Made by a program: the position numbers and the translations under genes. From positions 1 through 60,205 of the IMG/VR virus record IMGVR_UViG_3300033183_000125: 60,205 nucleotides of DNA. One strand, 5' to 3'. Shown here piece by piece: positions 7,570 through 16,794 of this stretch (position 1 is the stretch's first letter; the number at the start of each line of letters is the position of its first letter). The DNA is from a virus. The notes under the pieces are model-generated. The model did no database searches. It saw nothing but the letters and a program-made list of their open reading frames with translations, and was not told where the DNA came from.

Positions 7570-7811
7570 TTCCATCTCCCTTCGACTGGTGTGTATGGTA
7601 TGAACAGGCACTCGTTGGTGTAGTAAGTGCCATCAGCGTTGTAAGTGGTCGTGCCACAGCCAACCATGAACTCAAAGGCGACTAAGAGTATGATTGCGTA
7701 GGTAATGATGGCGATTGAGATGTAGCCAAGAGCCTTTGCAACACGAACTCTTAGTGATGGTCGTTCGTAGTTGAAAGGGATGTCGATTTTTGTGCGGTTG
7801 ATGTGTGTCAT
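7566..7811 (-). CDS. Small membrane or lipoprotein-like protein
   Basis: 81 residues with a basic N-terminus, one hydrophobic span at about residues 30-52 (ISIAIITYAIILLVAFEF) and a following GCG that could be a lipobox-like site, though it lies late for a classical signal peptide. It starts one base after the stop of a 32-residue membrane peptide, so two membrane proteins are made together. Could influence host envelope or superinfection; that is inference. Confidence 0.65.
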   Translation of the reverse strand: MTHINRTKIDIPFNYERPSLRVRVAKALGYISIAIITYAIILLVAFEFMVGCGTTTYNADGTYYTNECLFIPYTPVEGRWK

Positions 7812-7812
7812 G

Positions 7813-7911
7813 TTATGCTCCCCAACCGACCATGAAGATGTCGGTTATGATTGCGGTGATGCCCAAGATGGCATCGCCAATTAGCAAGAGTTGGTCTACT
7901 GGTATTTCCAT
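7813..7911 (-). CDS. 32-residue membrane peptide
   Basis: Sequence MEIPVDQLLLIGDAILGITA then IITDIFMVGWGA: one hydrophobic helix over most of its length. A perfect AGGAGG lies 5 bases before the ATG, the best ribosome binding site in this region. Its stop is one base before the next membrane-protein start. I prefer it to a 65-codon overlapping frame on the same strand, which lacks a good binding site. Function unknown. Confidence 0.65.
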   Translation of the reverse strand: MEIPVDQLLLIGDAILGITAIITDIFMVGWGA

Positions 7912-7952
7912 CTGAGCCTCCTGTTAGATGTGTAGCAGATGTGTGACAGATG

Positions 7953-8207
7953 TCAAGCAGATTGCTTGAGTTGTGTATCGTAGAAGCGACGACGATAGTC
8001 ATCAACCTCTATCGGTGCGAGGATGTTACGAGACGAAATGCTTTCGCAGATAGCCTCAAACTCACAGGTCATTTGGTTGAACAAGAACTGCTTGCTCTCG
8101 CCATCCATTAACTGTGAACAGGTGACTGCCCTCTCAATCCAGTAGGCGAGAGAGGCACGAGATACTTCGACAAGCGTGTTGGCCATCGGCTTGCTGATGT
8201 GACGCAT
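7953..8207 (-). CDS. Small hypothetical protein
   Basis: 84 residues, helical, with a hydrophobic-aromatic middle (SLAYWIERAVTCSQLM) and a charged C-terminus (DDYRRRFYDTQ). Start is coupled by TAATG to the preceding stop. No recognised domain. The 41-base gap downstream holds TTAGATGTGTA (7924-7934), identical to part of the operator repeats near 52222. Confidence 0.6.
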   Translation of the reverse strand: MRHISKPMANTLVEVSRASLAYWIERAVTCSQLMDGESKQFLFNQMTCEFEAICESISSRNILAPIEVDDYRRRFYDTQLKQSA

Positions 8208-8395
8208 TACACTGCCTCCTTGATTGATTTCCAGTTAACAGTGACGCTGGCATCGTTGTGGGCGTGCCACTCGCCAATGACACGACGAGTAATCCTCTCG
8301 ACTACTACGCCACTGGCGTTGCCGTGAACTGCCTCGTCTTTATCGACATCGGCAAGGAATGAACTGAATGTTTTGTAATGTGTGAACTGTTGCAT
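8207..8395 (-). CDS. Small hypothetical protein
   Basis: 62 residues from the ATG at 8395, chosen for its GGAGG binding site; an in-frame start at 8488 has none. Contains a helical start and a beta-rich C-terminal half with HAHNDASVTVNW. An ACACACACCAA element (minus strand, 8411-8421) lies just upstream, so this may be the first gene of a sub-operon. Confidence 0.6.
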   Translation of the reverse strand: MQQFTHYKTFSSFLADVDKDEAVHGNASGVVVERITRRVIGEWHAHNDASVTVNWKSIKEAV

Positions 8396-8599
8396 AACAG
8401 CCTCCGTTGGTTGGTGTGTGTAGGAAAGAGTTATTGCGAAAGGGTCATAAGCGTGGGTTACGAAATCTCCCCGACCAATGCGGTTCAAGAAAATCGCTAA
8501 TGTCCAATGACTTGTTATGCCCTGTTTCGCAGTAACTCATCAGGTATGACTACTAGCGTCATACGACAGGGAAGGGGACACCGAAGCGTCCCCTTGTGT
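8396..8599. other. Intergenic stretch with two hairpins
   Basis: No convincing gene. Two perfect inverted repeats are present: GTATGAC (8544-8550) with GTCATAC (8558-8564), and AAGGGGAC (8572-8579) with GTCCCCTT (8588-8595). Neither is followed by a U tract. The second follows the stop of the gene at 8600 and may stabilise or end its mRNA. An ACACACACCAA leader element sits at 8411-8421. Confidence 0.5.
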
Positions 8600-8893
8600 T
8601 CAGTCCCAGAAGTGACCGAGGTTTTGTGCGACGAACAGCATGGCTGACTGCGCTCTGAGGTGGAAGTCAACCGTCGGCTTGTCGTCATGGTCGAGCCAAT
8701 GGTCATGGTATGCCAGCAGTGCGCGGCCATGCTCTGCCAAGCGTGCCGTCCAACTAATGTGGTCGTAGTCGGGATGGTAAGAGTTGGTGTGTTCGGACAA
8801 GAAAATCATCCGTTCACCGAGCCACTTGCAAAGCGTGATGTCGAGTGACACGCAATCCTTACCCATTGGCGTTTCCCAAACTGATGTGTTCAT
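8600..8893 (-). CDS. Hypothetical protein
   Basis: 97 residues from the ATG at 8893, with GGGAG about 9 bases upstream; an in-frame start at 8944 lies within the upstream terminator and is rejected. His-, Asp- and Trp-rich middle (YHDHWLDHDD) and a helical C-terminus. Not recognised. It lies between two hairpins, so it may be transcribed as its own unit. Confidence 0.6.
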   Translation of the reverse strand: MNTSVWETPMGKDCVSLDITLCKWLGERMIFLSEHTNSYHPDYDHISWTARLAEHGRALLAYHDHWLDHDDKPTVDFHLRAQSAMLFVAQNLGHFWD

Positions 8894-8944
8894 GTTGATG
8901 CTCCCTTCGTTGGTTGTTTGTGGAAAATGAACTAAAAAATGCAC

Positions 8945-8977
8945 AAAAAAAAACGAGGACAGCCGAAGCCATCCTCG
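8945..8977 (-). terminator. Rho-independent terminator with UUCG loop
   Basis: Read on the minus strand, a 10-bp stem (CGAGGATGGC with GCTGTCCTCG, two G-U pairs) closes a TTCG tetraloop and is followed by nine T. It ends the gene at 8994-9365, isolating it from the rest of the leftward operon. Confidence 0.85.
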
Positions 8978-8993
8978 CTAGTGGTTGGTGATG

Positions 8994-9365
8994 TTAGGCT
9001 ACCATAGCCTGGCCGATTGCAACGATAGCCTCGTAGCAGTCACGGTTGGCTTTGGCTTTCTTGGTGTAGTTAGCCTTGAGAGCGTTGGGGCATTTGCCAG
9101 ATGCTCTTGCATAGGCATCACAAACGGCTTTGGAAGTGTATTTCAGCCGCTTGTATTCGTTGTCCCTTGCACGACGAAGCACAAAGGTTGCGATGTTCCG
9201 AAGGTCTTGGATGTCAACCTCGAACTTGCCGTTGAAGAACGCTTTGATGTCGTCGGCAGAAGTGCGGTTGAGGTCGTAGGACTTACGGCCAACCTTGACA
9301 CCGACGGCAACAGGGTTGGTGTAGTTCTTGGAAGTGAAGGTCTTGGTTACGGTAATTTTCGCCAT
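8994..9365 (-). CDS. Basic hypothetical protein, first gene of the leftward region
   Basis: 123 residues, rich in Lys, Arg and Ala, with a beta-rich N-terminal third and a helical basic C-terminal half (KANYTKKAKANRD). The ATG at 9365 has AAAGGAG 8 bases upstream. It is promoter-proximal and followed by a strong UUCG terminator, so it is probably expressed at high level and separately. Charge suggests nucleic-acid binding, but no family is recognised. Confidence 0.65.
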   Translation of the reverse strand: MAKITVTKTFTSKNYTNPVAVGVKVGRKSYDLNRTSADDIKAFFNGKFEVDIQDLRNIATFVLRRARDNEYKRLKYTSKAVCDAYARASGKCPNALKANYTKKAKANRDCYEAIVAIGQAMVA

Positions 9366-9774
9366 GAGGTTATCTCCTTTGAGGCAGGGTTGATTTGTTC
9401 CGCCGAGCCACTGCGGCAACGGCGACACCATTTACTCCCCCCTACCCCCTTTGGGGGCTTCGACGACGAGGCCAAGTATCTGAAATGATTACCATTACCC
9501 TCTATACCCCTGATTAAATGCTGATATGTCAGAGCATTTCCTAAACATCGTAGGATAGAACACCAGATATAGCCCTCAGAAGGCTACAGAACTATAACAA
9601 AAACAACGACTTAGCTAGACCAGTTGTCACTTATCTGACAGATTGTTGGGGTGGGGGGCGGCAAGGCCGCCCCGCCGACGGCTTCCTGGTTTGCCAGTCA
9701 CCACCATTCCGAAATTTCGTACCTAATTTTGAAAACACTGTCTTATTTTTTAGACAGGGACGATTTGCTTACGC
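9366..9774. other. Divergent control region between leftward and rightward genes
   Basis: 409 bases without a convincing gene. Visible structures are an imperfect palindrome AAATGCTGATATGTCAGAGCATTT-like at 9516-9539, a very stable hairpin GGGGCGGC-AAG-GCCGCCCC at 9655-9673, a CCCCCTTTGGGGG hairpin near 9443, and CTGTCT/AGACAG arms shortly before TerS. Promoters for both directions must lie here, but no pair of boxes is clean. Being next to TerS, it could also hold the packaging start site; this is speculative. Confidence 0.5.
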
Positions 9775-9816
9775 ATGTCGCGTTATCGTTACATCTCAAC
9801 AGTTCATGGGGAAGTA

Positions 9817-10242
9817 ATGAGCGTAGTTAAGAAAAACCCTCACCCAACAAAGGGAATGGGTCTTCCAGCCGTAACGCCGCAACAAGTTGACAGAGTTCGG
9901 CGTAGCGTTCTCGACGTGGTTCGTAAAAACATACCAGCAGTGCGTGAGGTCTTGGAGGGCAACCGTAAATGGGACAACCAACAAGTTAGGTTATTTGGCA
10001 TGATGCTTAACAAAGTCATGCCCGACCTACACCACAGTTTCAATCAGCACACAGTAGAAAACAAAAGCGTCGATGAACTGACAGTCGATGAGCTTATGGA
10101 AATTGCACGTCAGGGCGAGATAATCGAAGGAGAAGTAGAGGATGGCGATAACGAGAGCGGAGGCGGCGAAGAAACTCCTACAGATACAGGAAGTGAAGAC
10201 GGGTTTCAGGGGGTTCGTGAAAGCGTTAGCGCCGAAGTTTGA
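9817..10242 (+). CDS. terS: Putative terminase small subunit
   Basis: 141 residues from the ATG at 9817; an upstream in-frame ATG at 9775 would add 14 residues and neither has a strong ribosome binding site. A helical, basic N-terminal part (residues 15-90) is followed by a very acidic, Gly-rich tail. Position directly before the large terminase subunit and this composition fit a small subunit that recognises phage DNA. No family motif is obvious. The last 101 bases overlap the large-subunit gene in another frame. Confidence 0.6.
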   Translation: MSVVKKNPHPTKGMGLPAVTPQQVDRVRRSVLDVVRKNIPAVREVLEGNRKWDNQQVRLFGMMLNKVMPDLHHSFNQHTVENKSVDELTVDELMEIARQGEIIEGEVEDGDNESGGGEETPTDTGSEDGFQGVRESVSAEV

Positions 10243-11764
10243 GTTAGCACCATTCCAAGAGGAGCTTGTAGATGCGCTTGACCAGCTTGAGAGAGGGACG
10301 CTCGGCCCTCGACGACTACTTATTACTATGCCACCTCGACATGGTAAGTCGTGGCTTGCGTCTACACTTTTCCCAGTCTACTACCTCGCACGGAAACCAA
10401 ACCGAAATGTCCTTGCCACCTCATACAACCAAGATCTCGCCAAGACATTTGGTCGGCAGACACGCGACCATGCCCGTGAGCCTATCATCGGCCAAGCGTT
10501 TTCTGATTTTGTATTGTCTGAGGAGAGCCGTGCTGTTGACGACTGGCGGACTACGATGGGCGGAACATATTATGCAACTGGCATCGGCGGCTCTACGACG
10601 GGTCGTGCGGCGACGCTCCTCCTAGTAGACGACCCGATCAAAGCCCGCGAAGAAGCCGACAGCGCCACACAGCGCAACAAAACATGGTCATACTATGTCT
10701 CCGCACTTACCACTCGTAAGCAACCAGAGCCAGACGGCACACCTGCCATAGAGATAGTTATCCTAACTCGCTGGCATCCTGACGACGTGGCTGGCCGTCT
10801 CATGGACACGGACGATTGGCGAGAGGGTGCATGGCATCATATTAACTTTCCAGCCATCCGCAAGGTAGATACACATGTCAAGAAATCTGTGGCAGAACTC
10901 CCAGAAGATGACCCGCGCTTCATTCCGCAGGGCCAACTCAGTAAGGTCGCCCCATCAAAAAGACACTACTATGATGAAAGCGAGGAAGCTCTCTGGCCTG
11001 AGAGGTTCCCACTTGAAGAACTCAAAAAGCGAGAAAGGCTAGACCCCCGCGAGTTCGCATCCCTTTACCAGCAGTCTCCGTTTATACAGGGCGGTAACAT
11101 TATCAAGGATAGCTGGTGGCAATGGGACGACGACAAGCCAGACTGCACCCAACTAATTATCGCGGCTGACACCGCGTTCAAGAAAACGGAGCAGGCCGAC
11201 TACTCCGTACTCCTAGTCATGGGGCTTGACCGAAACGGAGACATGCACGTTCTTGATCTTATCAGGAACAAGTACGACTTCCCCGAACTGAAGCGTGTCT
11301 GCGTCCAGGTCAATGCCCGATGGCGCGGTCACGGTCTGCGTGGCCTATACATAGAAGATAAGGCCAGCGGCCAATCTCTGATCCAAGAACTGCGTAACCA
11401 AACGGGCGTAGCCGTAATACCGTACAAGGTCAGTACCGACAAAGTGTCGCGCCTGAACGCTGTAACACCGCTTATAGAAGGTGGCAGAGTATTCCTCCCG
11501 CGATCAGCCCATTGGCTCGACGACTTCATGCTTGAGTGCCAAGCGTTCCCTAACGGCACAAATGATGACCAAGTGGACGCATTAAGCATGGGCCTTGATG
11601 TATTATCACGAATGGGTGGTGCTGTTAGCGACATGTTCACTAGCTCATTAGACATCGGTTCGTCGCTAAATAATCAGTTCCAACCGCCGAAAGACGGCGA
11701 CCAATGGTGGCAACAAGCCGCCAAAAAAGAGGATAAGTGGATGAAGTCTTGGGGTGAACTCTAA
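10142..11764 (+). CDS. terL: Terminase large subunit
   Basis: 540 residues, a normal length. N-terminal ATPase: Walker A PPRHGKS at 64-70 and Walker B TLLLVDDP with D163-D164. C-terminal RNase H-like nuclease: first acidic residue D343 in IIAADTAF, with later acidic residues near DDQVDALSM. The motor packages DNA through the portal, whose gene follows immediately. GGAG precedes the ATG at 10142, so the long overlap with TerS is probably real. Confidence 0.95.
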   Translation: MAITRAEAAKKLLQIQEVKTGFRGFVKALAPKFELAPFQEELVDALDQLERGTLGPRRLLITMPPRHGKSWLASTLFPVYYLARKPNRNVLATSYNQDLAKTFGRQTRDHAREPIIGQAFSDFVLSEESRAVDDWRTTMGGTYYATGIGGSTTGRAATLLLVDDPIKAREEADSATQRNKTWSYYVSALTTRKQPEPDGTPAIEIVILTRWHPDDVAGRLMDTDDWREGAWHHINFPAIRKVDTHVKKSVAELPEDDPRFIPQGQLSKVAPSKRHYYDESEEALWPERFPLEELKKRERLDPREFASLYQQSPFIQGGNIIKDSWWQWDDDKPDCTQLIIAADTAFKKTEQADYSVLLVMGLDRNGDMHVLDLIRNKYDFPELKRVCVQVNARWRGHGLRGLYIEDKASGQSLIQELRNQTGVAVIPYKVSTDKVSRLNAVTPLIEGGRVFLPRSAHWLDDFMLECQAFPNGTNDDQVDALSMGLDVLSRMGGAVSDMFTSSLDIGSSLNNQFQPPKDGDQWWQQAAKKEDKWMKSWGEL

Positions 11765-13657
11765 ATGAGATACAAAGACGTAAAGCTCGACAAGAACGAC
11801 TTAGTAGTCGATCTGTCAAATCTGGCACAGCCACTGATGAACTACGAAGACATCTCTGACATGCTCTCTGACGAGCAGGAGATCAAACTTGTAGACTATG
11901 TGCGTGCCTTAACCAAAATGTCTTACGAGCGCATCAGCCGTCGCTACGACCATTGGCGCGACGCAGACCGCGCTCACGACGTATGGGTTCCAGCAGACAG
12001 CACCAAGTTCAGGGAGAAGGCGGTAGTTGCAGACACCCGCGCAATCGCCGACACAGTTCTGACCTACCTTATGGCCGCCCTAGCTGGCCGTAACCCTATG
12101 TTCCAGCTTGAAGGTCTTAACAGAAGGTCTCGTAAAGCCTCACTTATCCTGGAGCGCTTACTACACCAGCACATGCGCCGCACAGCAGGCGAAGCCCGCA
12201 TCGCGCAAATGCTAATGGACAGCATACGCTACGGATTTGCGCCAACTAAAGTCATCTGGGATCCACAGTCAAATACCAACCAGATCATCAACTTCGACCC
12301 ACGTAAATGCTTCCCAGACCCACGAGTTCAGTGGGGCGACTGGGATCGTATGCAGTACGTCGTATTTACAGACCACATCTCAACCAACGCCCTCTACGGT
12401 TCAGGCCACTATCCTAAACTACACAAATACCCTGGCCTCCGCAGTAAGCACACCACCAACTTTAAGTCTGGATGGGACGCACACCGCTGGGTGAAAGAAG
12501 AGGGTAAGGGTCTCAACATTAACCCAGAAGATCCACGCGGCGACGAGAACGGCTACCACTTTACCCTAGACGACACACGCATCGTAGACGAAGCGTGGGT
12601 TCGCTTGAACGGATATGAAGTCGGACTGCCCAACATCGAACAGCTTTGGGTTCTTATAACCGTGCTAGACGAAGACGCTATCATCCGTATGCAACTAAAC
12701 CCATACGGAAGACAGTTCCCTGTAGCCTTTGGCGGTCTCTACAACGACCAGCATAAGACCTACAGCCAGTCCTTATACGACCTTCTTTTACCAATGCACG
12801 AGATTAGCACATGGCTCTTGCGCTCCCGTATCGACAACGTACAGGCCGCTCTAAACAATCTTATCTTCGTAGATCCGACATCCGTAAGCGTACCAGACCT
12901 TATCGACAGAAACCCGTGGGGAGTTGTCCGAACGCTACCAGGTACAAAGCCAGGCGACGGTATATTCATAGCAGAAGTACCAGACGTAACTCGCGGCCAC
13001 TGGAACGACATCCAAGCGATGTCAGACCTCAAACAGAGGGTTAGTGCCGCTTCAGACGCCCAGCAGGGCGTTCCAACAGCCGACGGCATACGAACCGCCA
13101 CAGAAATCCAAAGGCTCACTCAGCTAGGATCACAGCGCCTCGGCGTTCTTGCCAGAGTTCTATCGGCACAGTCAGTTCGGCCACTTGTCCGAATGATGAC
13201 TGCAAACCTACAGGACGCTCTCGAATACGAAGGCTCTCTTCGTATGATGGACGGTCAGGCTCCTGGCGAACTTAGCCGCATGGTCAACGACGGGTATTTA
13301 GACTTCGATGTCTCAATGCTCCAGGGGGACATCGACTACTTAGTAGTAGACGGCACTCTGCCAGTTGAGCCGACCAGAAATGCCGAAACTTGGATGAACA
13401 TGCTCCAAGCCGTTGGCCAGTCTGGGCTTCAGATGGAATACAAGACAGGACGCATCATTGAAGAAGCCATCCGTGCGATGGGCGTATCTGACGTAGACCA
13501 ATTCAAAATCAGCAAAGAGGAGGCCGCACAAGGCCCAACACCATCACAACAGATGGCACTGATGGAGAAAATGCGTGGCGCTTCTGTAATGCCAGAAGAA
13601 CAAATGCAACGTGAAATCGAAAAAGGAAATCTCAGACCAGCAAGGGAGGCCGCATAA
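11765..13657 (+). CDS. Portal protein (head-to-tail connector)
   Basis: 630 residues with the shape of podovirus head-tail connecting proteins: an N-terminal DRAHDVWVP segment, the SRKASLILERLLHQHMRR helix, a conserved FDPRKCFPDPRV stretch, and a long helical stem and crown region after residue 430. It forms the dodecameric ring through which DNA is packaged and ejected. It starts one base after the TerL stop and its stop overlaps the next start by one base. Confidence 0.9.
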   Translation: MRYKDVKLDKNDLVVDLSNLAQPLMNYEDISDMLSDEQEIKLVDYVRALTKMSYERISRRYDHWRDADRAHDVWVPADSTKFREKAVVADTRAIADTVLTYLMAALAGRNPMFQLEGLNRRSRKASLILERLLHQHMRRTAGEARIAQMLMDSIRYGFAPTKVIWDPQSNTNQIINFDPRKCFPDPRVQWGDWDRMQYVVFTDHISTNALYGSGHYPKLHKYPGLRSKHTTNFKSGWDAHRWVKEEGKGLNINPEDPRGDENGYHFTLDDTRIVDEAWVRLNGYEVGLPNIEQLWVLITVLDEDAIIRMQLNPYGRQFPVAFGGLYNDQHKTYSQSLYDLLLPMHEISTWLLRSRIDNVQAALNNLIFVDPTSVSVPDLIDRNPWGVVRTLPGTKPGDGIFIAEVPDVTRGHWNDIQAMSDLKQRVSAASDAQQGVPTADGIRTATEIQRLTQLGSQRLGVLARVLSAQSVRPLVRMMTANLQDALEYEGSLRMMDGQAPGELSRMVNDGYLDFDVSMLQGDIDYLVVDGTLPVEPTRNAETWMNMLQAVGQSGLQMEYKTGRIIEEAIRAMGVSDVDQFKISKEEAAQGPTPSQQMALMEKMRGASVMPEEQMQREIEKGNLRPAREAA

Positions 13658-13947
13658 TGGCAAGTCCAGCACCAGAAAGTCTAGCCAGTGCCGCAAACTT
13701 TACAGGCGCTCAAAAAGACTACGTAAGAGCAGAAGCCCAAAAGATAGCAAAGTTATTGGTAGCAGAGCTTCGCGCTGAGTTAATTCAACACATCGGCGAT
13801 GCCGCCACTCCAACAGTAGAAGACAGAGTGTTACTAGACCTCGCAAAGCGAGTGTCTAACTTGGAAGAGCGCTACCAAGAGGACGACAGGTACGCCCTTA
13901 CTTCTGCTAAATTGAAGCATCTTATGAAGAACATGGGGATAAATTAG
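13657..13947 (+). CDS. Small helical protein after the portal
   Basis: 96 residues, almost entirely helical and charged, with a heptad-like run LAKRVSNLEERYQED. It is coupled by TAATG to the portal stop. Such proteins after portals are often minor structural or assembly components; nothing specific is recognised here. Confidence 0.6.
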   Translation: MASPAPESLASAANFTGAQKDYVRAEAQKIAKLLVAELRAELIQHIGDAATPTVEDRVLLDLAKRVSNLEERYQEDDRYALTSAKLKHLMKNMGIN

Positions 13948-13948
13948 G

Positions 13949-15052
13949 ATGGCTTACACCCGCCCTACTGGTGAGCAGATAAGTTTCCGCTCATTAACCA
14001 CAGGAACTCATCTTTTAGACACCTACCTAGAGAACTGTGAGCTAGGCGGGAGAACCCTGTACGACCTATTGGGTGACATCTTTGACACTAGCGGCAACCC
14101 TGACCCTAACATTTTTGCTTTCCGTATTGAGCCATCAACACAAAAATTCCAAGTCCGCGTCGGTACAAACCCATCTGCGCCGTGGAACGACGTGCCTGAC
14201 GGCACATACTTCCGCCCAACAGGACAATACCAGATAGGCTACGCCTACCAAAACCACGACCTATTCACATACAACGACAGCCTTTACATCGTAAACGGCG
14301 GCCATACATCAGGCACTATCCCAGACCCTAACTACACAATGCTGGCAGTGGCTGGCGTAAACGCCTCTGTTCCGACAACAAAAGTTCAAACAGCAGGGAA
14401 CTACAACTCATACATCAAGTTGAACAGCACTGCATCAGCCTATGAGATTACGTCATTTGCAGACAGCAACATCTTCTACGGCTTGAACACAAACGGCACT
14501 ACCATCGAACTTACAACTGTCGGTAAAGACACAGTTCTTTCCGACTACGCTCTAGTGCAGAGCCTGTACAACTACGCCAACAGCATCACCGACCCACTGG
14601 TGACAGACGGTTTTTGGGACAGAGTATACTCAGCGCCTTTGCAAACTGGGACTGCCCAGAGGGATTTTATCTACGGAGATGTAAATCAAGACGACATGGA
14701 CAGCGGTGCGCCATCATTCACACATGCCACGCCAGATACCGACGACGTAAATGAGCTTGCAAACATCTTACAAACACAGCCTGCACACGTATACGACGGC
14801 ACAGGAACTACACACCCGCAGGACTATTACTGGTTCTGGCTAAACACAATTAAGCCTTACATCACCAGCAACCTAGCCACATACGAGAACATGCTTATCC
14901 CAGATGGCACAGGGACAACCCCCCTATTCAGAGAAGTGGCCACCTCTACGTCAACATCATACGACGTTGACAACTACGACGAGTGGGTAATGGCCAACGG
15001 GAACCTAGACCTAGCGGTGGTCGATAATAAATTAGTGGTGAACATACTATGA
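13949..15052 (+). CDS. Short tail-fibre-like protein
   Basis: 367 residues. The first 90 residues (ELGGRTLYDLLGDIF, then a beta-rich KFQVRVG segment ending in a Trp) resemble the N-terminus of the tail fibre encoded at 24964, which suggests a shared virion-attachment module. The rest is Thr/Asn/Tyr-rich and beta-like, typical of fibres. Its stop overlaps the first RCC1-repeat protein by 4 bases, so the three genes 13949-19014 form a cluster of receptor-binding candidates. Confidence 0.6.
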   Translation: MAYTRPTGEQISFRSLTTGTHLLDTYLENCELGGRTLYDLLGDIFDTSGNPDPNIFAFRIEPSTQKFQVRVGTNPSAPWNDVPDGTYFRPTGQYQIGYAYQNHDLFTYNDSLYIVNGGHTSGTIPDPNYTMLAVAGVNASVPTTKVQTAGNYNSYIKLNSTASAYEITSFADSNIFYGLNTNGTTIELTTVGKDTVLSDYALVQSLYNYANSITDPLVTDGFWDRVYSAPLQTGTAQRDFIYGDVNQDDMDSGAPSFTHATPDTDDVNELANILQTQPAHVYDGTGTTHPQDYYWFWLNTIKPYITSNLATYENMLIPDGTGTTPLFREVATSTSTSYDVDNYDEWVMANGNLDLAVVDNKLVVNIL

Positions 15053-16794
15053 AGATAGACGTATCAAAACTTGGCTACCGATGGAAGGGTAGAATTAACA
15101 CATCGTCTTCTTACAAGAAAGGTGATGTTGTCCGCGTTGGCGACCAAGCACATGTCTTTACGTCTGACAGCACGTCCAACCATGACGTAAGCAAATCCAC
15201 ATTTGCAGTAGGGCAACTGCAAATGGACACTAAAGGTCAGGTGGCAATAGATAACCCAGTCTTCCCAGCAGGAAGAGAGGGCATGGAGCTACGCTCAAAG
15301 GCCGACACCATCGGCGGCACAGCAACATTTTCAGCAGAGTTCCGCCATTCTCAGGACAGGCAAGGCACAAAGGCAGTAGCCCTTCCTAAAGTGCAAAGGC
15401 ACAAGCGTTACGGGCCGCAAGGCGTCTACGCTATTATGACAGACGGCACTGTTAGGTATGCTGGCCCAAATTACTACGGCGTGAACGGCACTATGGACAG
15501 CAGTACAAACTTCCCAATGTACACTGGCGGCCACGTTCTACCCTTGCCTAAAGGCGTAGTCGCAAAGAAGATGTGGAGCATGTATCTCAGCAACTTCGTC
15601 TTAGACCAAAACAACGAGTTGTGGTCTGCTGGGTACTACTGGCAGGGCGGTACACAGGCCAATTACGGACAAGCCACCGTTCAGCCAGTGTGGCAACGCA
15701 TAGCAAGCACATCAGACATCGGCGACGACGAAATTGTAGAGATGACTGGCGGGTATTGTGTGAATTGCTACGCGGCTGGCACAGTCTCTTATTTCGCACT
15801 CGGTAGGTCTGGCAAGGTATACTCCTGGGGTGACAACACGCAATACATTCTAGGTCATGGCGACAATACAGCCAGGTACAATCCGACACTCATAGAGTTC
15901 ACCCAAGACCACCCAATGAAGTATGTCCACCATTTGGCTGGCCCTTCTCCTTCATGCACCATGATCGACATCGAAGGGAAGATGTGGACAAGTGGTAACA
16001 CACCACAGAACTTTGGCCCAGCAAACAAGACGCAGTTCAGCAAGTACGACCCCTGGGGTTCTGAAAATGCAAAAGTAAAAGAAGCTGGCGCTCTCCATAA
16101 CCAGACAAACTCCTCTTACACAGGAAACTACTACTATATGTATGTAGTTCTGGAGGATGGCCGCCTTTTCCTATCTGGTAATCAGTCTGGCGTTTACGTC
16201 TACTGGAACGGTTCTATAAGAGCAAACGGCTGGAGACTGGAAAGCTATATAAACCCTAACCTCCCAATACTTGAGGGAGTGTCAACGTATGCTGGGTTCC
16301 CTGGTAGTTACACAAACTTCGCCGCAGTCATGCAGGATGGCCGCGTAAGAACAGCGGGTCACAGCCCTATGTGTTCTGGCGGCGCAAACGACGTAGTAAA
16401 CTTTAATTACCTAGTGGACTACAACGGCAATGACATAACCAACGTCGTGGATATTCAACATATCGGAGGTCGTTACGGGAACGCTTACGGCTTTAGGACG
16501 AGCGACGGCGAGATCTATAGTATTGGTTATAATGGTAGTGACTACTTGCGCGGAGATGGCACTAGCAATACAGGCGCGACACAAGCCGTAATGTATCCAG
16601 CAAGGGTTCCTGGAAAGGTAGTAGACTTCTACTATGGAGGCTACAAGACAGTAGACGGAGGTTCTGAGCAGACTTTTGGTGTAGCATTGGCTGAAAATGG
16701 GAATGTGTATGCGTGGGGCTACAACGGCGCTTACAACATCGCAGACGGGACAGGCACTACCAATATTGCTGGGCCAGTCCAGATAAAATTTTAA
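15049..16794 (+). CDS. RCC1-repeat beta-propeller protein, receptor-binding candidate
   Basis: 581 residues. Residues 1-45 look like a small carbohydrate-binding-type domain (WKGRINTSSSYKKGDVVRVG). From about residue 120 there are repeats of roughly 50-70 residues with the RCC1 signature: aspartate/Gly turn, then SWGDNTQ.., SIGYNGSD.., AWGYNGAY.., each followed by a Gly-rich loop, enough for about seven blades. RCC1 propellers are mainly known from eukaryotic proteins but occur in bacteria and phage. Given neighbouring fibres, host-surface binding is the likely role. Paralogue of the next gene. Confidence 0.75.
   Translation: MKIDVSKLGYRWKGRINTSSSYKKGDVVRVGDQAHVFTSDSTSNHDVSKSTFAVGQLQMDTKGQVAIDNPVFPAGREGMELRSKADTIGGTATFSAEFRHSQDRQGTKAVALPKVQRHKRYGPQGVYAIMTDGTVRYAGPNYYGVNGTMDSSTNFPMYTGGHVLPLPKGVVAKKMWSMYLSNFVLDQNNELWSAGYYWQGGTQANYGQATVQPVWQRIASTSDIGDDEIVEMTGGYCVNCYAAGTVSYFALGRSGKVYSWGDNTQYILGHGDNTARYNPTLIEFTQDHPMKYVHHLAGPSPSCTMIDIEGKMWTSGNTPQNFGPANKTQFSKYDPWGSENAKVKEAGALHNQTNSSYTGNYYYMYVVLEDGRLFLSGNQSGVYVYWNGSIRANGWRLESYINPNLPILEGVSTYAGFPGSYTNFAAVMQDGRVRTAGHSPMCSGGANDVVNFNYLVDYNGNDITNVVDIQHIGGRYGNAYGFRTSDGEIYSIGYNGSDYLRGDGTSNTGATQAVMYPARVPGKVVDFYYGGYKTVDGGSEQTFGVALAENGNVYAWGYNGAYNIADGTGTTNIAGPVQIKF

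Noticed and set aside
7808-8005. 65-codon minus-strand frame
   Set aside because: Overlaps the 32-residue membrane peptide and its AGGAGG; no binding site of its own.
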